A stretch of 16,754 nt of DNA from DAOUGC01 sp034429695 (GTDB lineage Bacteria > Chloroflexota > Anaerolineae > Anaerolineales > Anaerolineaceae), in contig DAOUGC010000259.1 of NCBI GenBank assembly GCA_034429695.1, forward strand, positions 1-16,754, written 5' to 3'. This document shows positions 6,984 through 13,674 of this stretch, one piece after another. Position 1 is the stretch's first letter. Each line of letters starts with the position of its first letter. The translations under genes were made by a program, and so were the position numbers. The notes beneath the pieces were generated by a model. The model had not been told where the DNA came from, made no database searches, and was given only the letters and a program-made list of their open reading frames with translations.

Positions 6984-7507
6984 GCGGGCTTTCCCTCCGG
7001 GGTGACAATTTCAGCTCCCAGCTCAACCATGGCATCCTGGATGCGTTGATCCTCACGGTATGGGCAGTTGTATACCACTCCAATGTAGCCATCGCTGATT
7101 TTGGGGTGATAAACCTTTGGCCCAAAGCTGGGAGAGATGGTTTCAATAAACACCCCGATGAAGGTGCTGAGTAATAAACCCAGCATGGTCAACTCGAACA
7201 CCACCACAATGGAGGTGGGCACTGCCACATAAGGCATGCCGCCCACCACCAGGGGATATTGAAGTTGTGGGATAAAAACCATTGCCAGTGCGGTCAACAA
7301 GCCCACCACCGCGCCTGCCATGGCAATCAGTGGAATCCGCGTCCAGGCCATGGGCCGCCCGAGGATCTTCTCGCCGTATGGAACCCCTGACAGGACGGCA
7401 ATATCCTTGTCCCGCAGCCCAAACGAGCGCAGGCGGATCACGGCTTCTGCGGCGGTGTCCACCTTGTCTTCATGGAAGAGGGCAATATATGCACAGGTGT
7501 CTGCCAT
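6980..7507 (-). CDS. actD: Alternative complex III subunit ActD (DUF3341)
   Basis: This 175-residue protein has a soluble N-terminal alpha/beta segment (about 1-53) and two transmembrane helices (about 56-80 and 96-123). Its C-terminal tail includes GYIGVVYNCPY. This two-helix plan with flanking cytoplasmic parts is the DUF3341 family, always found next to ActC in ACIII operons. It is a structural membrane subunit that packs on ActC; no cofactor ligands are visible. The ATG at 7507 has AAGGAG seven bases upstream. It is 10 bases downstream of actC and overlaps actE by 4 bases. Confidence 0.9.
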   Translation of the reverse strand: MADTCAYIALFHEDKVDTAAEAVIRLRSFGLRDKDIAVLSGVPYGEKILGRPMAWTRIPLIAMAGAVVGLLTALAMVFIPQLQYPLVVGGMPYVAVPTSIVVVFELTMLGLLLSTFIGVFIETISPSFGPKVYHPKISDGYIGVVYNCPYREDQRIQDAMVELGAEIVTPEGKPA

Positions 7508-7517
7508 GATATTCTCC

Positions 7518-8951
7518 TTACTCCAAATCCGTGACGGATGGCAGGGTGGTGCGTCCGATCTTGCGCAACCGGTGAGCTTCCTGACCTTCCTGCACTTCCC
7601 AGACGGGGACCAGCGGGATCAAACGGGACATGAGCAGATACAGGAACAGGAACAGGCATAATGTGCCGAAGGCAATGCTGATTTCCACCGGGCGGGGGGT
7701 GTACTCGCCCCAGTCAAATGGGAAACGCTGGTGAGCCATGACCATGGGGATGATGGTGAAGCGCTCGGCATACATACCCACATTGATGATGGTGGTGATG
7801 ATGAACATCAACAATGGGTTGCGGCGCACACCTTTGTTCCACAGGGTCAACCACGGGATGGCGATGTTGCAGACCAGCATCAGGATCCAGATCCAGGCGC
7901 GGGGACCGGTGGCATGTTCAAACAGGATCGCACGGACGGAAGCATATCCGCCATACCATTCCAGAATGTACTCGTTGAAGAAGAAGTACGCCCAGGCCAT
8001 CGAGAAGATCAGTACCAGTTTGCCCAGCGCGTCAAAATGCTCGAGCCGGATGAAGTACTTCATGTTGACCATGGTGGAGCGCAACACGTACAGGATCATC
8101 ACCACTGCCGATACACCCGAGAGGATGGCGCCGATGATGAAGTAAGGCCCGAAGATGGTGGAGTGCCAGCCAGCCACCTGTGATGTGGCGAAGTCCCACG
8201 ACACAATGGTGTGCACCGAGAACATCACCGGGATGATGGCAACGGCGAATATTTGAATCGCCTTTCGGATGCGCAGCCACTCAGCCTCGGTTCCGCGCCA
8301 CCCCAGCGCCAGGATGCGGTAGAAAAAGTGACGGATGCCGGTGGTCCGGTCGCGTGCCATGGCAAGGTCTGGAACCAGTGGCAGGTACAGGTAAATGGTG
8401 CTGCTCAACAGGTAGGTGGTGATGGCCAGAAAATCCCAGACCAGGGGGGACTTAAAGTTTGGCCACAACCAGCGCGCGTTGGGGTAGGGGATCATCCAGT
8501 AGAAAACCCACACACGCCCAAGGTGGATCAATGGGTAAAGCGCACCGGCAGCCAGACCAAAGGTGGTCATCAATTCGGCTGCCCGTGTGAATGGGCGTCT
8601 GAACTCGGCTTTAAACACGCGCAGGATTGCCGAAACAAAGGTTCCAGCATGGCTGATGCCGATCCAGAACACAAAGGTGACGATGAAGATACCCCAGAAA
8701 GTGGGACGGCGGATGCCTGCCCAGCCGATGCCGTTGAAGATGGTCCAACCCCATGCTCCGAACAGGAATACTGCCACTCCAAGGCCGAGCGCGATCAGCC
8801 AGATCCAGTAAGCCGGAGTGGTGGTGGTCATGGCTTGCAGAACCATGCGGTTCATTTCTTCGCGCGGTAGAGGATCCAGCATCAAATGCTGTCGGGGATC
8901 ATCCTCCGGATAATCTCTGATGCGAACGTCGGTATAGACTTCAGCCGCCAT
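7518..8951 (-). CDS. actC: Alternative complex III subunit ActC, NrfD/PsrC-like quinol-oxidising membrane subunit
   Basis: This 477-residue, roughly ten-helix membrane protein is of the NrfD/PsrC family. The N-terminal 45 residues are soluble, with DPLPREEMN before the first helix at about 48-70. The second helix contains ISHAGTFVSAILRVF, with H101. H143 (LIHLGR) and D173 (WDFLA) are 30 residues apart, as in the His/Asp pair I recall being proposed for quinol binding in solved ACIII structures. ActC is thought to oxidise menaquinol and may move protons; electrons leave through the Fe-S protein. Its ATG lies 11 bases inside the end of actB2, preceded by GGGAGAAGGA, so the two are translationally coupled. 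Long open frames on the opposite strand are shadows of its composition. Confidence 0.94.
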   Translation of the reverse strand: MAAEVYTDVRIRDYPEDDPRQHLMLDPLPREEMNRMVLQAMTTTTPAYWIWLIALGLGVAVFLFGAWGWTIFNGIGWAGIRRPTFWGIFIVTFVFWIGISHAGTFVSAILRVFKAEFRRPFTRAAELMTTFGLAAGALYPLIHLGRVWVFYWMIPYPNARWLWPNFKSPLVWDFLAITTYLLSSTIYLYLPLVPDLAMARDRTTGIRHFFYRILALGWRGTEAEWLRIRKAIQIFAVAIIPVMFSVHTIVSWDFATSQVAGWHSTIFGPYFIIGAILSGVSAVVMILYVLRSTMVNMKYFIRLEHFDALGKLVLIFSMAWAYFFFNEYILEWYGGYASVRAILFEHATGPRAWIWILMLVCNIAIPWLTLWNKGVRRNPLLMFIITTIINVGMYAERFTIIPMVMAHQRFPFDWGEYTPRPVEISIAFGTLCLFLFLYLLMSRLIPLVPVWEVQEGQEAHRLRKIGRTTLPSVTDLE

Positions 8952-9657
8952 ACGTTCCTTCTCCCTTCAGATAGATGACGCTGGGTTCGGTGCCCAGATA
9001 ATCGAGGATCTGGAAGCGGCGCTGGCTGCGGGCTGCCTGGCTGACGCGGCTTTCAGGGTCAGAAAGATCCCCGAAGATGATCGCGTCGGATGGACAGGCT
9101 TGCGCGCAGGCCGGAACGACTTCACCATCCATGATTTCCCGGTTTTCCATGTTTGCCTGCCGGTTGGCTGCCTGAATGCGCTGCACACAGAAGGTGCATT
9201 TTTCCATGACGCCGCGCCGCCGGACGGTGACATCGGGATTGAGATAGAAATTCAGGGGTTCGGGGATCTCGTAATCGAACCAGTTATAAACGCGCACCAG
9301 GTACGGGCAGTTGTTGGCGCAGTAACGTGTGCCGATGCAGCGGTTGTACACCTGCAGGTTGATTTGTTCGGCTTCTGAGTGAACCGAAGCGAACACCGGA
9401 CACACCGGTTCGCACGGGGCATGCCCGCATTGCTGGCATAGCATGAGGGTGAAATCGGGTTTGACGGCGGGGTACTCGCCGCTCCAGTAGCGCTGGGTGC
9501 GGATCCAGTGCAGGCTGCGTCCATAAGCCACTTCGTCTTCGCCGGTCCATGGAATGTTATTTTCCATTGAACAGGCGGTCACACAGGCATTGCACCCATT
9601 GCAACGATCCTGGTCGATCACCATGCCCCATTTTTTGGGGGCCTGTTCTTGAGCCAT
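8941..9657 (-). CDS. actB2: Alternative complex III iron-sulfur subunit ActB2 (4 x Fe-S, NrfC/DmsB-like)
   Basis: This 238-residue protein follows the start MAQEQAPKK at 9657, chosen because GGGAGGAGAG lies just upstream; an in-frame ATG 51 bases further up overlaps actB1 and has no such site. Cysteine groups CNGCNACVTAC, CQQCGHAPCEPVC, CIGTRYCANNC and CTFC...CAQAC give ligands for four cubane-type clusters, as in ferredoxin-like subunits of the DMSO-reductase superfamily. In ACIII this domain carries electrons from ActC quinol to the ActA hemes. There is no Tat signal of its own, so it would be exported together with the Tat-bearing ActB1 (inference). In several other bacteria this domain is fused to the C-terminus of ActB1; here they are separate genes 22 bases apart. 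Confidence 0.92.
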   Translation of the reverse strand: MAQEQAPKKWGMVIDQDRCNGCNACVTACSMENNIPWTGEDEVAYGRSLHWIRTQRYWSGEYPAVKPDFTLMLCQQCGHAPCEPVCPVFASVHSEAEQINLQVYNRCIGTRYCANNCPYLVRVYNWFDYEIPEPLNFYLNPDVTVRRRGVMEKCTFCVQRIQAANRQANMENREIMDGEVVPACAQACPSDAIIFGDLSDPESRVSQAARSQRRFQILDYLGTEPSVIYLKGEGTYGG

Positions 9658-9679
9658 GATGTTTCTCTCCTCCCTGTAA

Positions 9680-11824
9680 TTAGTGTTCGGCCCCATAAAC
9701 GCCGTCAATGCTTTCCAGCCTGGCCAGTGGCCTTCGACGGCCGGTTGCTTCCACGGTCACCAGTGTGCTGCCAAAAGCCAGATCGCCGTTGTCGTTAAGT
9801 GTCACACCCAGCAGATGAGCGGGGTTGACTCCGCGTCCGGCTGCGTAGCGGCCCAGGGCGGTGTGTCCCTGCCCAAACGGGATTGCCACGGTGTCAGGGC
9901 GGATGGCCGGGTAGACATACACGGCTGCCTCCACTTCGCCTGCGTCTGATTTGATCAGGGCGATATCATCGTGGTGCAACCCCAGTCGTTCGGCCGTCTC
10001 CGGGTGGATCTCGACCCATGAATTCCAGGTGACGGTGGTCATGGGATCGGGGGTTTCCTGCATCCACGGACGGTTTGCCACACTGCCATCACCCATCAGG
10101 CCGGCATAAACCACCAGATGCAACGGACCCTCTTCAGGGGTGTGTTCCGGCGTGGTGAGATTTAACGGCTGGCTGTTGTTCTCCGGGTCCACCTCAACCG
10201 CACCGGTTGCCATTTCAGGGCGGGTGCTCCACCAGCCGCCTTTTTGCAGCCACTGGGTCCAGAAGCTGAGTACTTCTGGCGCGCTGAAGGTTCCGCCCGT
10301 TTCCCCCAGCAAGGGCAGTAAGCGGTTTTGGATGAAATCCACTTCATCGGTATAGGGTAGCGCGCCATTACTGGCTGCGATGAGCACGTCAGCGGTGGAA
10401 CGGGTGTTGTATAGCGGCGCCACCACCGGTTGCATGGCAGACATGGTGGGGCGATCTGCCCCTGGCAACGCCACCTGATACCCGAAGGATTCCAGTGATG
10501 TGTGATCGGGCAGGACCATGTCACTGGCAAAAGCGGTCTCGTCGGGGAATGAAGCAAAAGAGATCACTGATGGCACGTTTTGAAGGGCTGCCTCAAAACC
10601 AAGGGCTGTGGGCAATTCAAATACAGGGTTCACGCCGTGGATCAGCAACGTCTTCACCTGGCCGCTGTTCATGCGTTCGACCAGCGCGTTGACCTCGTCA
10701 AATGAGGACACAGCCGGACGATCAAAGTCATCCTGGGTCAGGAAAACGCCACCTGGTTGTCCCGTGTTGCCAACCATCTGATTGAGCAACAGAACTGCGC
10801 GGACGGCCTCCAAGCCATCTTCGGCACCGGCAAGTATACTGCCGGGCAGAGCGAGCGGCGCCGGTGATTGTGCGAAACGGCTGGCGATGGTTTCGAGCGT
10901 CCCCAGTGGAATGCCGCTGGCATCGGCAGCGTCTTTCAGCGTATAGCCATCGAAGGGTCCGGCGTCAGCACCGCGCATACCCGCCACCACGTTGCCAATG
11001 GCGGCGGCAACAATACCCTCGCTGCCTGGATAAGCCGGATACCATTCATCTGCGTTTCCACTGGTGAGGGATTGACGCGGTTCGAAGGAGATCAACGTTC
11101 CGCGGGCGGGGCGGCCCTGGCGGAAATGCCCGTACGCCCGGCTGTAGGTGACCGGGGCAAGCCATGATTCCAAGAAGTTGGCGCCGAAATTAATCACAAA
11201 ATCGGCGTTGAAAAGGTCGAAGAACGGTAGGCGGGGTTTGCCATATACGCTGCGTACCGCTTCAAGCAGCGTATTGCGTCCATCCAGCATGGCGGTGGCG
11301 CCGTAGCGTACCGGTGGGGGTGCACCGATCTGGTCGCATAGTTCGGTGACCAGATCAAAAAGGTGATCAGGAGCAAGCCCCAGCAGGAAAGCCACACCAT
11401 CACCGCTGCTAAAAGCATCGGTCAATGTTTGAATGGCAGCTTCCCAGGTGATGGGGGTAAAGGTGTCACTGTTGCGAGCGTGTTGCCCCGGTTCTGTGTT
11501 GCGGTCAGGATTGTACAGACCCTGAACGGCAGTCAGGCCCTTGGAGCAGATTTTCCCCCGGTTGACGGGGTGCTCCGGGTTGCCCTCGGCTTTGATGGCG
11601 CGGCCTTCAAAGGTGCGCATGATCAGACCGCATCCAGCCGGACACTCACGGCAGGTGGTGGCGTAATAAGTGCTGATTCCCACCCCCTGGTATTCCGGCA
11701 TGTTGGTATATGGACGCCTGACCACGTAACGGGACGCAGGACCACAGCCAGTGAGGACCGCCGTGGCCAATGCGGATGCGCCTGCGAGCTTCAGAAATGC
11801 ACGGCGTGATATTTTTTCGCTCAT
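9680..11824 (-). CDS. actB1: Alternative complex III subunit ActB1, molybdopterin-oxidoreductase-like Tat lipoprotein
   Basis: This 714-residue protein starts at MSEKISRRAFLK (ATG at 11824, with AGAGGA seven bases upstream). Residues 6-12 form a twin-arginine motif (R7, R8) and LTGC ends at C27, so it should be a Tat-exported lipoprotein. C58-x2-C61-x3-C65 and C93 match the N-terminal [4Fe-4S] site of molybdopterin enzymes, followed by EGNPEHPVNRG and LYNPDR. The rest has molybdopterin-oxidoreductase-like domains and a C-terminal dinucleotide-binding-like domain (about 610-714). I see no obvious Mo-ligating Ser/Cys context, consistent with known ActB proteins lacking molybdenum. It forms the periplasmic core with ActB2 and ActA. 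The frame is open to 12088, but that extension overlaps actA and is rejected. Confidence 0.92.
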   Translation of the reverse strand: MSEKISRRAFLKLAGASALATAVLTGCGPASRYVVRRPYTNMPEYQGVGISTYYATTCRECPAGCGLIMRTFEGRAIKAEGNPEHPVNRGKICSKGLTAVQGLYNPDRNTEPGQHARNSDTFTPITWEAAIQTLTDAFSSGDGVAFLLGLAPDHLFDLVTELCDQIGAPPPVRYGATAMLDGRNTLLEAVRSVYGKPRLPFFDLFNADFVINFGANFLESWLAPVTYSRAYGHFRQGRPARGTLISFEPRQSLTSGNADEWYPAYPGSEGIVAAAIGNVVAGMRGADAGPFDGYTLKDAADASGIPLGTLETIASRFAQSPAPLALPGSILAGAEDGLEAVRAVLLLNQMVGNTGQPGGVFLTQDDFDRPAVSSFDEVNALVERMNSGQVKTLLIHGVNPVFELPTALGFEAALQNVPSVISFASFPDETAFASDMVLPDHTSLESFGYQVALPGADRPTMSAMQPVVAPLYNTRSTADVLIAASNGALPYTDEVDFIQNRLLPLLGETGGTFSAPEVLSFWTQWLQKGGWWSTRPEMATGAVEVDPENNSQPLNLTTPEHTPEEGPLHLVVYAGLMGDGSVANRPWMQETPDPMTTVTWNSWVEIHPETAERLGLHHDDIALIKSDAGEVEAAVYVYPAIRPDTVAIPFGQGHTALGRYAAGRGVNPAHLLGVTLNDNGDLAFGSTLVTVEATGRRRPLARLESIDGVYGAEH

Positions 11825-11843
11825 TCGGTTTCCTCTGAATGGA

Positions 11844-12392
11844 TCAATAATGGCAGGTTGAGCAATCGGAGAGATGTTTGAACTCTTCCGGTTGCATTTT
11901 TTGATGGCAATCCAGACACCAACCCATGTTTTGTCTGGCGATGGGCTCCGCCACACGCTGGTTGCCGATGTCACCGTGACAGGTCTCACAGGAGAGACCC
12001 GCCGCCACATGGTTCTGGTGGGGGAAATGGACAAAGTCGGGCTGGATGAACACAGGCGTCCAAGGTATCTGTTCTCCTGAGGCGGCAAACTCAGCCAGTT
12101 TGTCCAGCTCAGCCGATTGCTTGTCGATCTGAACGTGACAACTCCAACACTTGTCGGTTTCAGGAAGTCCCGCGGTGTCGCTCCAGGTCACGCCCACATG
12201 ACAGAACTGGCATTCAGCCCCCAGGCCGACGTGCACATTATGGGGGAAATCAATGGGCTGGGCGGGCGCCCGCTGGGATAGGTACAGACCTCCTCCAGCA
12301 GCAACGATGATCAAAACGAGTACCAATCCTCCGCCAATGCGAAAGACGGGTTTTGACCACAAGGTACGAAGTCTTTCCAGGAATTTTTCCAT
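11844..12392 (-). CDS. actA: Alternative complex III subunit ActA, pentaheme c-type cytochrome
   Basis: This 182-residue protein has one N-terminal transmembrane helix (about 19-38) and five CxxCH motifs: C61QFCH, C82WSCH, C135ETCH, C159LDCH and C177STCH. Extra histidines such as H51, H54, H125 and H128 (FPHNVH, FPHQNH) are candidates for bis-His ligation. Five hemes and one anchor are the hallmark of ActA, which relays electrons from the ActB Fe-S clusters. The last heme motif ends one residue before the stop. The start MEKFLERLRT at 12392 is preferred, 7 bases after the upstream stop codon and with GGAG 11 bases before it. The frame runs open to 12761, but that part lies over the previous gene. 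Confidence 0.93.
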   Translation of the reverse strand: MEKFLERLRTLWSKPVFRIGGGLVLVLIIVAAGGGLYLSQRAPAQPIDFPHNVHVGLGAECQFCHVGVTWSDTAGLPETDKCWSCHVQIDKQSAELDKLAEFAASGEQIPWTPVFIQPDFVHFPHQNHVAAGLSCETCHGDIGNQRVAEPIARQNMGWCLDCHQKMQPEEFKHLSDCSTCHY

Positions 12393-12399
12393 TGATCGT

Positions 12400-13368
12400 C
12401 TATCTCCGTCCTCTGATGATCCAAACAATGAGGAAAATGACACCAACCAGGCTTGCACCAAGCAAGACGGCAAAGCCCAGGCTGGTGGCCATGGCGCCAA
12501 ATGCGGTAAGCAGGCCGGTGATGAATGAGTTGGCAGGCTCGGCTGCGATTTCGCTTTCCGCCTGATCGCTCTCTGACATGGCGGGGGGTTGTTCGCCGGG
12601 TTCCATCTCAGATGGAAAAGCACTGTGTGCATAAGCCAGCACATCACGCCCATCCTGTGGGGTCCACCCCAGTTCGTGTCCGATGGGCATGTCCGTTCCG
12701 GGGGTGCCAAAGCGGGTTTTATGCAGGAACCGCCAGGGTTCCACCGCCGCGAGTGTACCAAGCCCGGTGGTCATGCCCTCAAAACGGAAAGTTAGCGTGT
12801 TCCCATCATTGCCATGGCAATCAGCGCAGCTCTGGGTATACAGCGCCTCACCATGTTGCACGTCCCCGTCAATCACCTGACGAGTTTGCAGGTCGATGAA
12901 CTGATTGTCGTCAATCAAAGCATCGGATAGGAAGACAGCCAGATCGTCCATGTCCTCTTCGGAAAGATAAGGTGAAAAGTCATGAGCGGGGTCCCGTTCA
13001 CCGGTCAACTGCCCGATGATCTCTGCCTGGCTCATCTTTTCACCGGCTTGATATACCCCCGGGAAACCAGTGAAATTATTGCCGGTGCGGTTGGCTCCCA
13101 CATTGCCCTGATAATCCCATCCATGACAGGTAACACAACGCCATGTGTCAGCACCGCTGCGCGTATTGGTGGTCTGGCGCGCCCACATGGGCATGTCCCC
13201 ATCGGGTGGGGCAGTGTCCAGTACAACGAACCAGTTATCATATAACGCCCCTCCCCTGGGGATGTCACCTTCTCCCTGTGCTGAAGCCACCGCGTTACTG
13301 GTCCATGAAAACAACAGGAGGAGTATTCCAGCCAGCAGAATACCTCCGGGCAGTCCGTATTGTTTCAT
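12400..13368 (-). CDS. Diheme c-type cytochrome with C-terminal membrane anchor, first gene of ACIII operon
   Basis: This 322-residue protein has a signal peptide (about 1-30, ending near AVASA) and two class I-like heme domains: C78VTC81H82 and C181ADC184H185. Candidate distal methionines are M60 or M61 and M227 (GTDMPIG). An acidic Ser/Glu/Pro linker (252-279) leads to a C-terminal helix (about 285-317) ending GRR. It would therefore sit on the outer face, tethered at its C-terminus. It is the first gene behind the operon promoter, with AGGAGATATCAA before the ATG, and only 7 bases from actA. Tandem cytochromes of this kind can act as electron donors or acceptors for a membrane complex. It is not one of the standard ACIII subunits, so a role as docked electron shuttle is an inference. 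Confidence 0.85.
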   Translation of the reverse strand: MKQYGLPGGILLAGILLLLFSWTSNAVASAQGEGDIPRGGALYDNWFVVLDTAPPDGDMPMWARQTTNTRSGADTWRCVTCHGWDYQGNVGANRTGNNFTGFPGVYQAGEKMSQAEIIGQLTGERDPAHDFSPYLSEEDMDDLAVFLSDALIDDNQFIDLQTRQVIDGDVQHGEALYTQSCADCHGNDGNTLTFRFEGMTTGLGTLAAVEPWRFLHKTRFGTPGTDMPIGHELGWTPQDGRDVLAYAHSAFPSEMEPGEQPPAMSESDQAESEIAAEPANSFITGLLTAFGAMATSLGFAVLLGASLVGVIFLIVWIIRGRR

Positions 13369-13424
13369 TTGATATCTCCTGGAATAGAATCCGGCGCAAT
13401 GATCAGCATATCCCCTCTACCCAT

Positions 13425-13453
13425 ATTATACATAATTATTATGAATTTAATAA
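13425..13453 (-). promoter_or_regulatory. Promoter of the ACIII operon
   Basis: On the minus strand a perfect TATAAT (13430 to 13425) is preceded at 17 bases by TTATTA (13453 to 13448), a weak -35. Transcription would begin near 13418, leaving a leader of about 50 bases before the diheme cytochrome. The spacer contains the palindrome CATAAT-T-ATTATG (13431-13443), a possible binding site for a regulator. Confidence 0.5.
13431..13443. repeat. Palindrome CATAAT-T-ATTATG in the operon promoter spacer
   Basis: This perfect 6-1-6 inverted repeat lies between the -35 and -10 boxes of the operon promoter. Its core ATAATTATT occurs again at 13595-13603, near the start of the divergent methyltransferase gene. 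The two copies may be operator sites for one regulator or may simply reflect AT-rich sequence. Confidence 0.3.
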
Positions 13454-13531
13454 CCGTTCTCCCCGCCTGTATGTTATCCCCAAGGATTTCCTCGCTATAT
13501 GCTGCACAACTGTGATCAATTAAATTAAAAA

Positions 13532-13550
13532 CCGGCATATGAAAAGCCGG
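13532..13550 (-). terminator. Leftward terminator-like hairpin upstream of the ACIII operon promoter
   Basis: On the minus strand the sequence reads CCGGC, a 9-base loop, GCCGG and then TTTTTAATTT, the form of a rho-independent terminator with a short 5-bp stem. No recognised leftward gene precedes it. It could end a small leftward RNA or act as an attenuator for a second, upstream operon promoter. The rest of the 13369-13674 gap holds the operon promoter on the left and AT-rich sequence before the methyltransferase on the right. I see no gene in it beyond a possible micro-ORF. Confidence 0.4.
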
Positions 13551-13674
13551 ATGGTCTCAATTGGTGTGAGCGCGCAAAAACGCCTCCTAAAACGATAATT
13601 ATTGTATTAATAATAGATGAGAAAGAGATGAAAGTCAAGCAGAAAAAACGATTACAATTGAACTTGAGGAACCC

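Noticed and set aside
8211..8870. 219-codon open frame on the plus strand
   Set aside because: It lies wholly opposite actC, is rich in Gly, Asp and His with no recognisable family, and is a composition shadow.
9658..9708. Upstream start of actB2 at 9708
   Set aside because: It would overlap the end of actB1. The strong GGGAGGAGAG directly precedes the ATG at 9657.
11363..11809. 148-codon open frame on the plus strand
   Set aside because: It is opposite actB1, has no ribosome-binding site that stands out and no known motifs.
11825..12088. Upstream extension of the actB1 frame to 12088
   Set aside because: It lies over actA. The Tat signal MSEKISRRAFLK must be N-terminal and has its own ribosome-binding site.
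12393..12761. Open reading frame extending upstream of actA to 12761
   Set aside because: It overlaps the diheme cytochrome gene in another frame. The start at 12392 has a GGAG site and gives the expected anchor helix followed by five hemes.
5856..13368. Interpretation of the operon as polysulfide, nitrite or DMSO reductase
   Set aside because: The NrfD-like and Fe-S proteins are shared with those systems, but the pentaheme ActA, DUF3341 ActD and monoheme ActE together are specific to alternative complex III.
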